64,000 bases of DNA from Peronospora farinosa (taxonomy: Eukaryota > Oomycota > Peronosporomycetes > Peronosporales > Peronosporaceae). This document shows, piece after piece, positions 10,465 to 22,717 of the stretch. The position numbers were made by a program, and so were the translations under genes. Location of the stretch: NCBI GenBank assembly GCA_947646735.1, contig CANTFK010000182.1, positions 62,001 through 126,000 on the forward strand. The letters are read 5' to 3'. The notes beneath the pieces were generated by a model that did not search any database, was not told the DNA's origin, and saw only the letters and a list, made by a program, of their open reading frames with translations. Numbering within the stretch: the stretch's first letter is position 1; the number at the start of each line of letters is the position of its first letter.

Positions 10465-10800
10465 CGTCTATTTGGGACGGATCCCGATACTTTTTAAGCA
10501 TGCCGACATAGAACACAGGATGTGTACGCAATTTGCGCGGCAAGTTAAGCGTATACGCTGTGCCTTTCTTGGCAATGACCGTAAAGGGTCCGATAAATCG
10601 CGGACGCAACTTCGTCCCAAAAGACAGCAGATACTACATTGGTAGGTATATTTTTAGCGTTTAGTAATACTTGGTCTCCGACCTCATAATCATTAATACC
10701 ACTTCTGCCTTTAGCATCTGCATATTCTTTTTGTTTATCTTGACTATCAGCCATTGCATCTTGCACATGTCGTAAGACATTTAGTCGCGTTGCGAAAAAC
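10102..10800 (-). pseudogene. pol: B1 integrase C-terminus, linker and chromodomain (frameshifted)
   Basis: Pieces at 10545-10766 (..NDYEVGDQVLLNAKNIPTN) and 10130-10609 (RPRFIGPFTVIAKKGTAYTLN.., YVGMLKKYRDP) are the integrase C-terminal and GPF/Y-type region. A roughly 75-residue low-complexity linker follows, then a chromodomain start (LQFHVERLL, QNQYLVKWRG). The frame shifts by one inside the chromodomain near 10160; its second half (SWEFEIPLRQ) is readable in the next frame and meets a stop at 10104. A further shift lies near 10620. Chromodomains steer integration to chromatin marks; this one would be truncated. Confidence 0.75.
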
Positions 10801-10804
10801 GTAT

Positions 10805-11754
10805 TTACCTGTTCTTAACAGTATTAGGGCTGACATCAGCAAGCCTATCGGCAACCTCTCCCCCACCAAGCCCTGAACCACTCGGTGGTAGCGTTAACGG
10901 AACGCGTGGGTGTGTGAGGCCATTGACATAGAACGGAGTGCAGCCGGTAGAAGCGTGCACGGAGTTGTTGAGTGCGAACTCCACTACAGGGAGCATAGCG
11001 CTCCATCGCTTTGGCGATTCCGCACAAACGCTGCGGAGGATATCTTCAGCAACGCGATTTACGAGCTCAGTTTGACCATCGGTATGAGGATGATCCGCTG
11101 TGGACATGTCCAAACGGGTGCCCAGCACCTGGAAGACGGACTTACAAAACTTATCCGTAAAACGAGGATCACTATCAGAAACAATTGCCACTGGCAAGCC
11201 ATGTTGTCGAAACGCTCGGTCGATAAACAGCTCACTGTATCCTCACCATCGATCGAGTCTGGCACAGCATCTAAGTGAGCCATCTTACTCAAATGGTCAA
11301 TAAAGACCACAATACCTGTATTGCCATGCGAATCTTTCGGTAATACAAACACAAAGTCCATACTAACGGACTCCCAGCACCCAGTGGGAATAGGCAAACT
11401 AGGTAGCGGCGCTGCCGAATGGGGCGAGAGTTTCACCCGTTGACACGTTTCACACGTACGCACACATGTGCTCACCCATTTATATAATTTGGGCCACCAA
11501 TAACTTTGGCATACTGCCCCATAGGTCTTTTCACGACCCAAATGAACACCGATGGCGGTGTCATGTACCTCATAGAGGATACGATACTTCAGGTCCTCGT
11601 CATGAGGAACCACAATACGCGGAGGATCCGCTACATCTGTGCGATAGTACAACAGCCCCTCATCGATAGAATATCGATGGAGGCTCGCACGTAATCGTGC
11701 TGACAATTTAATGTCCGAGTGTTTAAACTCATCACTGCCAAGAGCATGTAGCAA
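10805..11754 (-). pseudogene. pol: B1 integrase
   Basis: The first frame (11754-11240) has the HHCC zinc-binding part (VHLGREKTYGAVCQSYWWP, CETCQRVK) and the first catalytic Asp in VSMDFVFVLP, then FIDHLSKMAHL. A one-base deletion near 11240 throws the frame. The second frame (about 11235-10805) continues with AIVSDSDPRF (second Asp), TADHPHTDGQTE and EFALNNSVHASTG (Glu region). The break is shared with B2. RT ends in frame with a stop at 11775 and integrase is in another phase. Confidence 0.85.
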
Positions 11755-11774
11755 CGCTATACAGTAGCATATGC

Positions 11775-13373
11775 CTATCGGACGAGATCAATGATAGAAG
11801 ACGACAACGTCGTAACATGAGCAAGCTCATAGTCAGGTCTGCGTGACAACGCATCAGCCAAAGCATTTTGCTTGCCCGGCTTATATTTTACCTCAAAATT
11901 ATATTCGGCAAAGAATGACAGCCATCTGGCCATTCTCTGCGAGAGATGCGGCGACTGAGTCGCAGTACGTAACGACGCATGATCGGTATAGATCACAAAA
12001 GGCTTTGAACCCAGCAGATGAACTCTGAATTTGACCAGGGCATACTTCATTGCAAGTAGCTCTTTGTCAAAAACTGGATAGTTCTTCTCTGCAGCTTTCA
12101 GCTGGCGAGATTCAAAAGCGATTACACGATCACGGCCTTCATCATCTGTTTGTAACAGAGCACTGACAATGGCAAAATCCGACGCGTCACAGACGACACT
12201 AAACGGTCGATCAGGGTCTGGCAAAGCCAAAATAGGAGCATGTAGAAGGCTCGCCTTCACCGCTTGAAAAGCATCCTCGTGTTCGGCATGCCAACACCAT
12301 TTCACATCCTTTTTAAGGAGATTGGATAACGGCCGAGCCATATCAGCGTAATTCTCGCTGTACTTGTGTAAGTAATTGGCAAGGCCAAGCCATTTACGCA
12401 AGTCCTTCTGAGACTGTGGAACATGCCAATCGACTATGGCTTTGACCTTGGCGGGATCCGCTTTTAGGCCCCGTTTCCCAATGAAGCACCCTAGAAAGGG
12501 AATTTTCTCGGCCCCGAAGATGCACTTAGATGCATTAGCATATAGCTTATTAGTGCGCATGCACTCGAGCACAGCTCGTAAATGAACAATATGGTTCTCA
12601 ATATCTGACCGCCCATTTTCAGCTCGACTATGGACAAAAATGTCATCAAAGTACGTCTGTGCATAACTTCGATGGGGTCGAAACAATTGCGTCACTAAAC
12701 GGTTGTACGTAGCCGGAGCATTCGACAGCCCCTGGGGCATCACTAACCACTCCCAGAGCATACCGCCTGAAGTATTAACAACAGTAAGCGGAATATCACT
12801 AGCTCGCATGAGCAATTGGTAATAACCATCGACTAAGTCGAGCGCACTGTACATGGTACAACCGACCATATTGTTCTGCAGAACATCCTTCCTGGGTATT
12901 GGCGTCTGTGCAGGTATAGTGGCTGCATTGAGCTTATTATAAGCATGAACGGTACGCCATTTACCATTCGGTTTCTTAACACAGAAAGTGGGTGTCGAGT
13001 GCGGAGATTTGCTCTCGCGCACCATGCCCGCCGCGTGCTTTGCAAGAAAGAACTCGTCAATGACGTCACACTGTTCTTTGGGTAAAGGCCACTGCCGTGT
13101 TGCACAGTATTTGGTTCCGGGAACCAAGTCAATTTCATGACGTACACCCCTATCAGGTGGTAGAACCGACGGTTGGTCGTGACACACCACGTCCTGGAAT
13201 TCCTTAATTAAAGGATAGTAGGGATCTGAAGGGTTCTTCAGAATAGATGCTCCACTACGTGCACTTAGTGCCGCCTTTGTCTCATCGTGGTTCAGCTCGA
13301 GGTTAGGTCGGATGACCACCATATCGGATAGAGCACCAGCCTTCAAGTCTTGATAAAATCCATCCACAGACAT
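11775..13373 (-). CDS. pol: B1 reverse transcriptase-RNase H
   Basis: 532 codons from the first Met; it is part of a polyprotein, so the start is formal. RT catalytic residues are present: Asp179 in [12 protein letters not shown] and YFDD at 241-244 in [24 protein letters not shown] and [12 protein letters not shown] mark thumb and connection. RNase H follows with candidate acidic residues Asp396 (VVCDAS), Glu438 (KELLAMKYA), Asp464 ([10 protein letters not shown]) and Asp507 ([10 protein letters not shown]). The same frame is open upstream to a TAG at 13425-13427 that alone separates it from the protease frame. Intact as far as can be read. Confidence 0.9.
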   Translation of the reverse strand: MSVDGFYQDLKAGALSDMVVIRPNLELNHDETKAALSARSGASILKNPSDPYYPLIKEFQDVVCHDQPSVLPPDRGVRHEIDLVPGTKYCATRQWPLPKEQCDVIDEFFLAKHAAGMVRESKSPHSTPTFCVKKPNGKWRTVHAYNKLNAATIPAQTPIPRKDVLQNNMVGCTMYSALDLVDGYYQLLMRASDIPLTVVNTSGGMLWEWLVMPQGLSNAPATYNRLVTQLFRPHRSYAQTYFDDIFVHSRAENGRSDIENHIVHLRAVLECMRTNKLYANASKCIFGAEKIPFLGCFIGKRGLKADPAKVKAIVDWHVPQSQKDLRKWLGLANYLHKYSENYADMARPLSNLLKKDVKWCWHAEHEDAFQAVKASLLHAPILALPDPDRPFSVVCDASDFAIVSALLQTDDEGRDRVIAFESRQLKAAEKNYPVFDKELLAMKYALVKFRVHLLGSKPFVIYTDHASLRTATQSPHLSQRMARWLSFFAEYNFEVKYKPGKQNALADALSRRPDYELAHVTTLSSSIIDLVR

Positions 13374-13424
13374 TTCGTCTAGCTCTAAAAGAGCAATTAA
13401 TGATGGGAAGGCCTCAAGGTCAAC

Positions 13425-14640
13425 CTAACCATCTGCATCACCTGTCATTCCGTTGACCAGGGTGTACAACTGGTCATTGACATTACTATGCGATAAAACA
13501 GACGCCTTGCGTCTCGCAGCTGCCATCTGGCGACGATGCCGTCTCATTGACGAGACCGTACTATTCAAAGTATTTGGGATACCATCATCCCCAAGGTCAA
13601 CAGGAGAGAGAGACCCCTTGACATTAACCTTCCCTATGCGAGGGCCGATGTCAATATCGACATCCAGTGGGTCACTAGTACCAGTGACTTCACTAACAAG
13701 GTCATCGACCTTCACTTGCTCTATACGAGAGCCGATGTCATTACCGACATCCAGTGAATCGCATTTACAGCCAATATCACTAACAAGGTCATCGACCTTA
13801 ACTTGCTCTATACAAGAGCCGATGTTATTATCGACATCCAGTGTCTCGATATTACTATGAGTATCACTCAACGGAGTACGTGCCTTTCCACTAAGTGTCA
13901 TTGAGCTCTGCTCGACACTATTATTGTTGACATCGGGGTTTATCAACTCAGACACTCCAATGTCCAACACACTAACTGACTCAGTTGATGGCTCGCGCCA
14001 ATAGCACTTTTGTTTCCTAGCGAAGGTGGATTCATGACTCTCCAAAGCTTCGCTAGGAACATTGCGCGTTGCGCCTAAGGCTTTGTATCTCCAATTGATC
14101 CAAGGCTCATGGCGTTCCAGCCAGGCCATAACGAGAATGAGATCATATCTCGAGTCCAAATCTAGGACAAGACAGCGCTCAACGCTATTGAAATCTAAAA
14201 GCTTCATACCTAAGTTCAACGGAACTTTGGGAACGGTGACACGTACACCTGTTGCGAGACGCACGGTTATACTGTCACCCTCTTGCGCTTCTAGCGCCTC
14301 AGCATACAGCTGACTCCCTTCAAGGGAACGACGTCGGACATAATTACCTGACGCCCCTGAGTCAATTAAAATTGACAATGGTTTCTCAAAACCCTTAACG
14401 GTTGCCGACACAACCAACAATCCTGGCTTGTAATCTTGTTCGATGGAAGCATCCACAGAACCACCTGGGGCTAAGCACTGTTTACCTTTACCTCCTAAAG
14501 GTTCAACAGAACTTAGTTCTTTCCCAGTAGGGCGCCCCGCGCCTATTGGGAGTTGACGTTTTCCCTGCGGTGCTCGCCTTATGGCTAGGAGCAGGGTTTC
14601 AGCTTTGCCGATTTGAACGTTGCTTTCGCAACGGACAGCT
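13425..14640 (-). CDS. pol: B1 protease and repeat-bearing linker
   Basis: The open frame extends up to 14789 but overlaps gag above about 14640. Retropepsin is marked by [15 protein letters not shown] (catalytic Asp codon near 14363) and [20 protein letters not shown], the flap-to-C-terminal region of oomycete gypsy proteases. After it comes a linker with three tandem units of about 28-30 residues ([17 protein letters not shown]) at about 13610-13855. It ends at a TAG (13425-13427); the frame beyond the stop leads straight into RT. Gag-to-protease requires a +1 shift. Confidence 0.8.
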
Positions 14641-15327
14641 AGGGCGGAGATGCCTAGTGCTTTCGCACATGTAACATCTACGGATGTTACCTTGCTGATC
14701 AGCAGCTTGAAGCTCATCTTCTTCAGCATGGCTGAGGTCCATGGGTTCCGACCTGTTAGAGGTATTTGATTGATACCATGGCAGACCATAGCGAGCAGAT
14801 TTGAAATTAAATTCAGCGTTAAACGCTATGCTTACTGCCTCTTCGAAAGTAGAAGGCTGGACACGGAAAACTTCTGTCCTGACGACCCCCGTACGAAGTC
14901 CTTCCATAAAAATGGTCACTCGGACTTCCTCTGCCAGTGGGTCCTGCTGCATAGCAGCAATGAGAGTTCTCAACTCTTGGACATAGTCCGACAATTCTTT
15001 CTTACTCTGTCGGGTAGCTAAGAAGCGTGAGCGCACACGATACGCCTGATTAGGCGGAGCAAACACACAAGTTAATTGCTTTTTAAGCATTTCCCAGGTG
15101 AGGAATGCAGCATTTACAGAGACATCGCTCGTTAGAGCCCACTCTCTAGCTCTTCCACCGAGCTTCGAAATGGCCAAGCCAACTCGTTGCTTATCCGACA
15201 CAAGCATGGCGGAATCCATTGCCATTTCAACTTCTCGGATCCAGAGGAGAAGATTTTCTCCCTCCTTCCCCTCAAAGTTTTTCACGTTTAAAACGAGTGG
15301 GCGAGCCTTTGGCTCTGCATCGGGCAC
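14599..15327 (-). CDS. gag: B1 Gag (capsid and nucleocapsid)
   Basis: 242 readable codons. Retrotrans_gag capsid region: [32 protein letters not shown], then [21 protein letters not shown] zinc knuckle [14 protein letters not shown] (CX2CX4HX4C) sits near residues 218-231. There is no ATG at the left edge; upstream (to about 15480) the frame shifts, where a helical N-terminal stretch ([12 protein letters not shown]) can be read. Gag forms the retroelement particle and binds its RNA. Confidence 0.8.
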   Translation of the reverse strand: MPDAEPKARPLVLNVKNFEGKEGENLLLWIREVEMAMDSAMLVSDKQRVGLAISKLGGRAREWALTSDVSVNAAFLTWEMLKKQLTCVFAPPNQAYRVRSRFLATRQSKKELSDYVQELRTLIAAMQQDPLAEEVRVTIFMEGLRTGVVRTEVFRVQPSTFEEAVSIAFNAEFNFKSARYGLPWYQSNTSNRSEPMDLSHAEEDELQAADQQGNIRRCYMCESTRHLRPSCPLRKQRSNRQS

Positions 15328-15582
15328 AGGTACCGGGATATACCGTGTAGGCGCAGCTGACGCTGCCTGGTCATATACCTGCCAAGCAGCTTTTCCATAT
15401 AACGCATCAAGGCCTCAAGACGAGCATTTAAAACCTCGGGGCCTTGGGCCAAAAGGGACTCGATTTGATCGGGCCCGACGAACGCAGATAGTTTATTTTA
15501 GCGAATCGTTGCGCCTCAGAGGTGATGTTGATTCTCCATCCTCACAGAGGGTCAGTCTTTAAAGACTCAGGTGTAGGATTGA

Positions 15583-15597
15583 CTACAAGTGCTACCA
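15583..15597 (-). other. Primer-binding site of B1
   Basis: In element orientation the 5' LTR ends CCGCTACA, then two bases, then TGGTAGCACTTGTAG. Elements D (37350) and E (50259) have the same core TGGTAGCACTT two bases after their LTRs. The primer tRNA should end AAGTGCTACCA; I cannot name it from sequence alone. B2 has the same site at 22701-22715. Confidence 0.75.
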
Positions 15598-15599
15598 AG

Positions 15600-16242
15600 T
15601 GTAGCGGAGCTGCACAGCTCTTTAGCCAGAGGAAGACTTTCCGGCTGGAAGCCTCTTAGTTCTAGAGAACTAAATAAAGTTAAGGCTAACAGCCACTTAG
15701 TTCTAAGGAACTAATTAAACGACCTAAAGTCACCCTGTTCTAAGAAACTAGGAAAGAGACTTTTAGTCAGTCAAGCAATAAGCTTAAGGTTCAGAGAACC
15801 AGCGCACAGAGTGCAAGAACAAGCTAGAAGCTTAGAGGTTCAGAGAACCAACGCACGAAGTGCACAAGAGAGAAAGTCAGAACGACTTGCGATCTTAAAC
15901 TTAAAAGGAGAACTGGTTTTATTTATGCTTTAAGATTTTATGAATAGTCCTACTCTAAGTACACTACACTAGATTAATTACTATAATAGTAATTATTATA
16001 TGCAGACTTTGCTATTGGACGACGTATCGTCTAAACATCTGTGTATGATGTACTTAATACAGCGTTATCGATTTATCGAATCCTAATCGATAAGATACGG
16101 TATTACCGAATACCGTATCTTAACGCTCATACTTAATACCTCTCTAAAGAGAAGTATAAAAAATGCATTATATGCAATACAAAGGGGAGTTCAACCGTAA
16201 ACTCTCGGAAAGATGCTACTACCGTCGTGTAACCCCGTTACA
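15600..16242 (-). repeat. Array B LTR 2 (shared middle LTR)
   Basis: 643 bp, same ends as LTR 1 and LTR 3. It differs from LTR 3 at two positions and from LTR 1 at five by my reading. It serves both internal regions: 5' LTR for B1 (primer site at 15597 downwards) and 3' LTR for B2 (antisense frame starts at 16353). Confidence 0.9.
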
Positions 16243-16352
16243 CCCTCCCCCACCAGACTGACGTTCCCATAGAATGTCACTCGACATCTTTCCTTTTAGA
16301 GGTAGTGCTTTAGCGAACGTTAAAACCTCACGGTTTGTTCACGGCACATAAC

Positions 16353-17627
16353 ATGACGCCTCCTGGCAGTGAGTCACAGGCTCTTCGGGACCTCGTTGAA
16401 GACAACCTTGACGAAGTGGTTGACTACGAAAGTGACACCGTCTTTGTGGGACCCGATGGGTCCCCTTTATCCACCCTCACGGGTGAAGATGACACTAGTC
16501 ATGCACCGAATCCGTTCCCTGAACGTGGTGCTGCAGATGCGCTAACAGCGTTACGTGACCCGCCTGACGTATCATCAACGGTGACGGTTACCAACCCACT
16601 CGACGAGCAGCAACAGCAGACCATCGACCAAAAGGAAGGTGCCAAGCGCCGGACGAAGAATATGGCCGAGACTTCAGGACCACCGACAGTACAGGTTCAA
16701 ACCACCTACGGTGGAAGAACGCCTAAAGGAGGCATCTGGGCATTCCCTTTCTGGCTGGACCATTGGGCCTGAGGCCATTTCACCCGAGGATGTTGCAACA
16801 CGAACGGCACTTCGACAACGATATCTGGAACCTCACATTACTACACAAATCCAATACTTGGCACGCCTTAACAGGCAAGTGCGTGGTGCGCCAGTTCCTC
16901 CCATAAAGGGTGTTCCCATCCTTCTGTTCGCGGGGGAAACCGAGGAAGAAGAAGACACGGCTTTTAGCCTCCGGGCGCATTATGCGCGACGTTTAAGCAG
17001 CATGGGGGACCTACGGGCAAGTGCCGATGTGGCAGATTTTCGACTCGAGCAGAAATGCGTTATGATTACGCTAAATTGAAGGACCGGGGAAAATTGAATT
17101 TTCAACGAACGCATTATGCGTCTGCTGCTCAGCACCCCAATGTTTCGGCTACACCTGTAGCCGCGAGTCCACGACAGGCCGAGGCCGCTAACTCGCCTAC
17201 CCCCACCACTACTGGTGAGAAGCGTCAGCGCCAACAGGCTGACCCTGCGCACGACGCTCAAAACCTATGGGAAATCCTGCCGAAGGGGAATCTCAAACTC
17301 CCATGATTTCCGCGACTCGGGATATACCCCGCCACTTTACCAGGTACTGGTTTTGACCATGACGGCGACGCTTCTGCAGTAGACGTTCAACATGGAACTG
17401 AAGGTTCCCCGGCGCATCGAGCAAATCCGGAGGAGGCCGGTGTATCGGCACAAGCTCATGCCGAGCTTGTTCAAGAGGTGCGTTCTCTCCGTGCGGATGT
17501 GCAGTCGATGAGCTCCCGTCTTGAGTCACTGGAAGAGAGCCGAACCCAAATGCAGGGTCAGCTTGAACTGTTGATGCAGATGCTTCGTCCTGCGACAATG
17601 CCAATGGGCTCGGCGCGAGCGCCTTAG
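16353..17627 (+). pseudogene. Antisense accessory reading frames of B2
   Basis: Same region as 9191-10464 in B1. One extra C near 16667 shifts the frame, so the ATG-initiated frame stops at 16772 after about 139 codons. The B1-like continuation (RLQDHRQYRFKPPTVEER) is then found in the next phase up to 17079, and the coiled-coil part ends at 17627 (TGA at 17304). Which of the two copies carries the ancestral frame cannot be decided from two copies. Confidence 0.4.
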
Positions 17628-17963
17628 CGTCTATTTGGGACGGATCCCGATACTTTTTAAGCATGCCGACATAGAACACAGGATGTGTACGCAATTTGCG
17701 CGGCAAGTTAAGCGTATACGCTGTGCCTTTCTTGGCAATGACCGTAAAGGGTCCGATAAATCGCGGACGCAACTTCGTCCCAAAAGACAGCAGATACTAC
17801 ATTGGTAGGTATATTTTTAGCGTTTAGTAATACTTGGTCTCCGACCTCATAATCATTAATACCACTTCTGCCTTTAGCATCTGCATATTCTTTTTGTTTA
17901 TCTTGACTATCATCCATTGCATCTTGCACATGTCGTAAGACATTTAGTCGCGTTGCGAAAAAC
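17265..17963 (-). pseudogene. pol: B2 integrase C-terminus, linker and chromodomain
   Basis: Copy of 10102-10800 with the same frameshifts at the same relative positions: inside the chromodomain after QNQYLVKWRG and between NIPTNVVSAV and RPRFIGPF. One visible replacement is Ala to Asp in MQDAMDDSQ. Non-functional as read. Confidence 0.75.
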
Positions 17964-17967
17964 GTAT

Positions 17968-18917
17968 TTACCTGTTCTTAACAGTATTAGGGCTGACATC
18001 AGCAAGCCTATCGGCAACCTCTCCCCCACCAAGCCCTGAACCACTCGGTGGTAGCGTTAACGGAACGCGTGGGTGTGTGAGGCCATTGACATAGAACGGA
18101 GTGCAGCCGGTAGAAGCGTGCACGGAGTTGTTGAGTGCGAACTCCACTACAGGGAGCATAGCGCTCCATCGCTTTGGCGATTCCGCACAAACGCTGCGGA
18201 GGATATCTTCAGCAACGCGATTTACGAGCTCAGTTTGACCATCGGTATGAGGATGATCCGCTGTGGACATGTCCAAACGGGTGCCCAGCACCTGGAAGAC
18301 GGACTTACAAAACTTATCCGTAAAACGAGGATCACTATCAGAAACAATTGCCACTGGCAAGCCATGTTGTCGAAACGCTCGGTCGATAAACAGCTCACTG
18401 TATCCTCACCATCGATCGAGTCTGGCACAGCATCTAAGTGAGCCATCTTACTCAAATGGTCAATAAAGACCACAATACCTGTATTGCCATGCGAATCTTT
18501 CGGTAATACAAACACAAAGTCCATACTAACGGACTCCCAGCACCCAGTGGGAATAGGCAAACTAGGTAGCGGCGCTGCCGAATGGGGCGAGAGTTTCACC
18601 CGTTGACACGTTTCACACGTACGCACACATGTGCTCACCCATTTATATAATTTGGGCCACCAATAACTTTGGCATACTGCCCCATAGGTCTTTTCACGAC
18701 CCAAATGAACACCGATGGCGGTGTCATGTACCTCATAGAGGATACGATACTTCAGGTCCTCGTCATGAGGAACCACAATACGCGGAGGATCCGCTACATC
18801 TGTGCGATAGTACAACAGCCCCTCATCGATAGAATATCGATGGAGGCTCGCACGTAATCGTGCTGACAATTTAATGTCCGAGTGTTTAAACTCATCACTG
18901 CCAAGAGCATGTAGCAA
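17968..18917 (-). pseudogene. pol: B2 integrase
   Basis: Same content as B1 integrase: HLGREKTYGAVC, CETCQRVK, VSMDFVFVLP, then after the same one-base deletion (near 18403) AIVSDSDPRF, TDGQTE and EFALNNSVHAS. The lesion is inherited, not independent. Confidence 0.85.
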
Positions 18918-18937
18918 CGCTATACAATAGCATATGC

Positions 18938-20491
18938 CTATCGGACGAGATCAATGATAGAAGACGACAACGTCGTAACATGAGCAAGCTCATAGTCAGG
19001 TCTGCGTGACAACGCATCAGCCAAAGCATTTTTGCCCGGCTTTATAAATATACAAAAATGAAAAAGATGGGGATGAGTCGCAGTACGTAACGACGCATGA
19101 TCGGTATAGATCACAAAAGGCTTTGAACCCAGCAGATGAACTCTGAATTTGACCAGGGCATACTTCATTGCAAGTAGCTCTTTGTCAAAAACTGGATAGT
19201 TCTTCTCTGCAGCTTTCAGCTGGCGAGATTCAAAAGCGATTACACGATCACGGCCTTCATCATCTGTTTGTAACAGAGCACTGACAATGGCAAAATCCGA
19301 CGCGTCACAGACGACACTAAACGGTCGATCAGGGTCTGGCAAAGCCAAAATAGGAGCATGTAGAAGGCTCGCCTTCACCGCTTGAAAAGCATCCTCGTGT
19401 TCGGCATGCCAACACCATTTCACATCCTTTTTAAGGAGATTGGATAACGGCCGAGCCATATCAGCGTAATTCTCGCTGTACTTGTGTAAGTAATTGGCAA
19501 GGCCAAGCCATTTACGCAAGTCCTTCTGAGACTGTGGAACATGCCAATCGACTATGGCTTTGACCTTGGCGGGATCCGCTTTTAGGCCCCGTTTCCCAAT
19601 GAAGCACCCTAGAAAGGGAATTTTCTCGGCCCCGAAGATGCACTTAGATGCATTAGCATATAGCTTATTAGTGCGCATGCACTCGAGCACAGCTCGTAAA
19701 TGAACAATATGGTTCTCAATATCTGACCGCCCATTTTCAGCTCGACTATGGACAAAAATGTCATCAAAGTACGTCTGTGCATAACTTCGATGGGGTCGAA
19801 ACAATTGCGTCACTAAACGGTTGTACGTAGCCGGAGCATTCGACAGCCCCTGGGGCATCACTAACCACTCCCAGAGCATACCGCCTGAAGTATTAACAAC
19901 AGTAAGCGGAATATCACTAGCTCGCATGAGCAATTGGTAATAACCATCGACTAAGTCGAGCGCACTGTACATGGTACAACCGACCATATTGTTCTGCAGA
20001 ACATCCTTCCTGGGTATTGGCGTCTGTGCAGGTATAGTGGCTGCATTGAGCTTATTATAAGCATGAACGGTACGCCATTTACCATTCGGTTTCTTAACAC
20101 AGAAAGTGGGTGTCGAGTGCGGAGATTTGCTCTCGCGCACCATGCCCGCCGCGTGCTTTGCAAGAAAGAACTCGTCAATGACGTCACACTGTTCTTTGGG
20201 TAAAGGCCACTGCCGTGTTGCACAGTATTTGGTTCCGGGAACCAAGTCAATTTCATGACGTACACCCCTATCAGGTGGTAGAACCGACGGTTGATCGTGA
20301 CACACCACGTCCTGGAATTCCTTAATTAAAGGATAGTAGGGATCTGAAGGGTTCTTCAGAATAGATGCTCCACTACGTGCACTTAGTGCCGCCTTTGTCT
20401 CATCGTGGTTCAGCTCGAGGTTAGGTCGGATGACCACCATATCGGATAGAGCACCAGACTTCAAGTCTTGATAAAATCCATCCACAGACAT
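18938..20491 (-). CDS. pol: B2 reverse transcriptase-RNase H with altered RNase H tail
   Basis: 517 codons, identical in layout to the B1 RT ([34 protein letters not shown]). Between HASLRTA and the final [10 protein letters not shown], the B1 segment [20 protein letters not shown] plus KPGK context (about 30 residues) is replaced by about 15 unrelated residues ([11 protein letters not shown]). The frame survives. The conserved RNase H tail is lost although the last Asp remains. See findings. Confidence 0.85.
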   Translation of the reverse strand: MSVDGFYQDLKSGALSDMVVIRPNLELNHDETKAALSARSGASILKNPSDPYYPLIKEFQDVVCHDQPSVLPPDRGVRHEIDLVPGTKYCATRQWPLPKEQCDVIDEFFLAKHAAGMVRESKSPHSTPTFCVKKPNGKWRTVHAYNKLNAATIPAQTPIPRKDVLQNNMVGCTMYSALDLVDGYYQLLMRASDIPLTVVNTSGGMLWEWLVMPQGLSNAPATYNRLVTQLFRPHRSYAQTYFDDIFVHSRAENGRSDIENHIVHLRAVLECMRTNKLYANASKCIFGAEKIPFLGCFIGKRGLKADPAKVKAIVDWHVPQSQKDLRKWLGLANYLHKYSENYADMARPLSNLLKKDVKWCWHAEHEDAFQAVKASLLHAPILALPDPDRPFSVVCDASDFAIVSALLQTDDEGRDRVIAFESRQLKAAEKNYPVFDKELLAMKYALVKFRVHLLGSKPFVIYTDHASLRTATHPHLFHFCIFIKPGKNALADALSRRPDYELAHVTTLSSSIIDLVR

Positions 20492-20542
20492 TTTATCTAG
20501 CTCTAAAAGAGCATTTAATGATGGGAGGGCCTCAAGGTCAAC

Positions 20543-21758
20543 CTAACCATCTACATCACCTGTCATTCCGTTGACCAGGGTGTACAACTGGTCACTGACA
20601 TCACTACGTGATAAAACAGACGCCTTGCGTCTCGCAGCTGCCATCTGGCGACGATGCCGTCTCATTGACGAGACCGTACTATTCAAAGTATTTGGGATAC
20701 CATCATCCCCAAGGTCAACAGGAGAGAGAGACCCCTTGACATTAACCTTCCCTATGCGAGGGCCGATGTCAATATCGACATCCAGTGGGTCACTAGTACC
20801 AGTGACTTCACTAACAAGGTCATCGACCTTCACTTGCTCTATACGAGAGCCGATGTCATTACCGACATCCAGTGAATCGCATTTACAGCCAATATCACTA
20901 ACAAGGTCATCGACCTTAACTTGCTCTATACAAGAGCCGATGTTATTATCGACATCCAGTGTCTCGATATTACTATGAGTATCACTCAACGGAGTACGTG
21001 CCTTTCCACTAAGTGTCATTGAGCTCTGCTCGACACTATTATTGTTGACATCGGGGTTTATCAACTCAGACACTCCAATGTCCAACACACTAACTGACTC
21101 AGTTGATGGCTCGCGCCAATAGCACTTTTGTTTCCTAGCGAAGGTGGGTTCATGACTCTCCAAAGCTTCGCTAGGAACATTGCGCGTTGCGCCTAAGGCT
21201 TTGTATCTCCAATTGATCCAAGGCTCATGGCGTTCCAGCCAGGCCATAACGAGAATGAGATCATATCTCGAGTCCAAATCTAGGACAAGACAGCGCTCAA
21301 CGCTATTGAAATCTAAAAGCTTCATACCTAAGTTCAACGGAACTTTGGGAACGGTGACACGTACACCTGTTGCGAGACGCACGGTTATACTGTCACCCTC
21401 TTGCGCTTCTAGCGCCTCAGCATACAGCTGACTCCCTTCAAGGGAACGACGTCGGACATAATTACCTGACGCCCCTGAGTCAATTAAAATTGACAATGGT
21501 TTCTCAAAACCCTTAACGGTTGCCGACACAACCAACAATCCTGGCTTGTAATCTTGTTCGATGGAAGCATCCACAGAACCACCTGGGGCTAAGCCCTGTT
21601 TACCTTTACCTCCTAAAGGTTCAACAGAACTTAGTTCTTTCCCAGTAGGGCGCCCCGCGCCTATTGGGAGTTGACGTTTTCCCTGCGGTGCTCGCCTTAT
21701 GGCTAGGAGCAGGGTTTCAGCTTTGCCGATTTGAACGTTGCTTTCGCAACGGACAGCT
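20543..21758 (-). CDS. pol: B2 protease and repeat-bearing linker
   Basis: Copy of the B1 protease region (open frame to 21907, overlapping gag above 21758). [11 protein letters not shown] is present, as are the three tandem linker units (about 20728-20973) and a terminal TAG at 20543-20545 in frame with RT. Small replacements only (for example the last residues read GDVDG rather than GDADG). Confidence 0.8.
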
Positions 21759-22445
21759 AGGGCGGAGATGCCTAGTGCTTTCGCACATGTAACATCTACG
21801 GATGTTACCTTGCTGATCAGCAGCTTGAAGCTCATCTTCTTCAGCATGGCTGAGGTCCATGGGTTCCGACCTGTTAGAGGTATTTGATTGATACCATGGC
21901 AGACCATAGCGAGCAGATTTGAAATTAAATTCAGCGTTAAACGCTATGCTTACTGCCTCTTCGAAAGTAGAAGGCTGGACACGGAAAACTTCTGTCCTGA
22001 CGACCCCCGTACGAAGTCCTTCCATAAAAATGGTCACTCGGACTTCCTCTGCCAGTGGGTCCTGCTGCATAGCAGCAATGAGAGCTCTCAACTCTTGGAC
22101 ATAGTCCGACAATTCTTTCTTACCCTGTCGGGTAGCTAAGAAGCGTGAGCGCACACGATACGCCTGATTAGGCGGAGCAAACACACAAGTTAATTGCTTT
22201 TTAAGCATTTCCCAGGTGGGGAATGCAGCATTTACAGAGACATCGCTCGTTAGAGCCCACTCTCTAGCTCTTCCACCGAGCTTCGAAATGGCCAAGCCAA
22301 CTCGTTGCTTATCCGACACAAGCATGGCGGAATCCATTGCCATTTCAACTTCTCGGATCCAGAGGAGAAGATTTTCTCCCTCCTTCCCCTCAAAGTTTTT
22401 CACGTTTAAAACGAGTGGGCGAGCCTTTGGCTCTGCATCGGGCAC
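21717..22445 (-). CDS. gag: B2 Gag
   Basis: 242 readable codons, nearly identical to B1 Gag (TWEMLKKQL preceded by Pro instead of Leu; RQGKKEL instead of RQSKKEL), with the same CX2CX4HX4C knuckle. The N-terminal part upstream carries the same phase break. Confidence 0.8.
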   Translation of the reverse strand: MPDAEPKARPLVLNVKNFEGKEGENLLLWIREVEMAMDSAMLVSDKQRVGLAISKLGGRAREWALTSDVSVNAAFPTWEMLKKQLTCVFAPPNQAYRVRSRFLATRQGKKELSDYVQELRALIAAMQQDPLAEEVRVTIFMEGLRTGVVRTEVFRVQPSTFEEAVSIAFNAEFNFKSARYGLPWYQSNTSNRSEPMDLSHAEEDELQAADQQGNIRRCYMCESTRHLRPSCPLRKQRSNRQS

Positions 22446-22717
22446 AGGTACCGGGATATACCGTGTAGGCGCAGCTGACGCTGCCTGGTCATATACCTGC
22501 CAAGCAGCTTTTCCATATAACGCATCAAGGCCTCAAGACGAGCATTTAAAACCTCGGGGCCTTGGGCCAAAAGGGACTCGATTTGATCGGGCCCGACGAA
22601 CGCAGATAGTTTATTTTAGCGAATCGTTGCGCCTCAGAGGTGATGTTGATTCTCCATCCTCACAGAGGGTCAGTCTTTAAAGACTCAGGTGTAGGATTGA
22701 CTACAAGTGCTACCAAG

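Noticed and set aside
10545..15560. Plus-strand frames of 60-154 codons across B1 pol and gag
   Set aside because: Shadows of minus-strand pol/gag codons; they start and stop with the codon pattern of the real frames and have no own domains.
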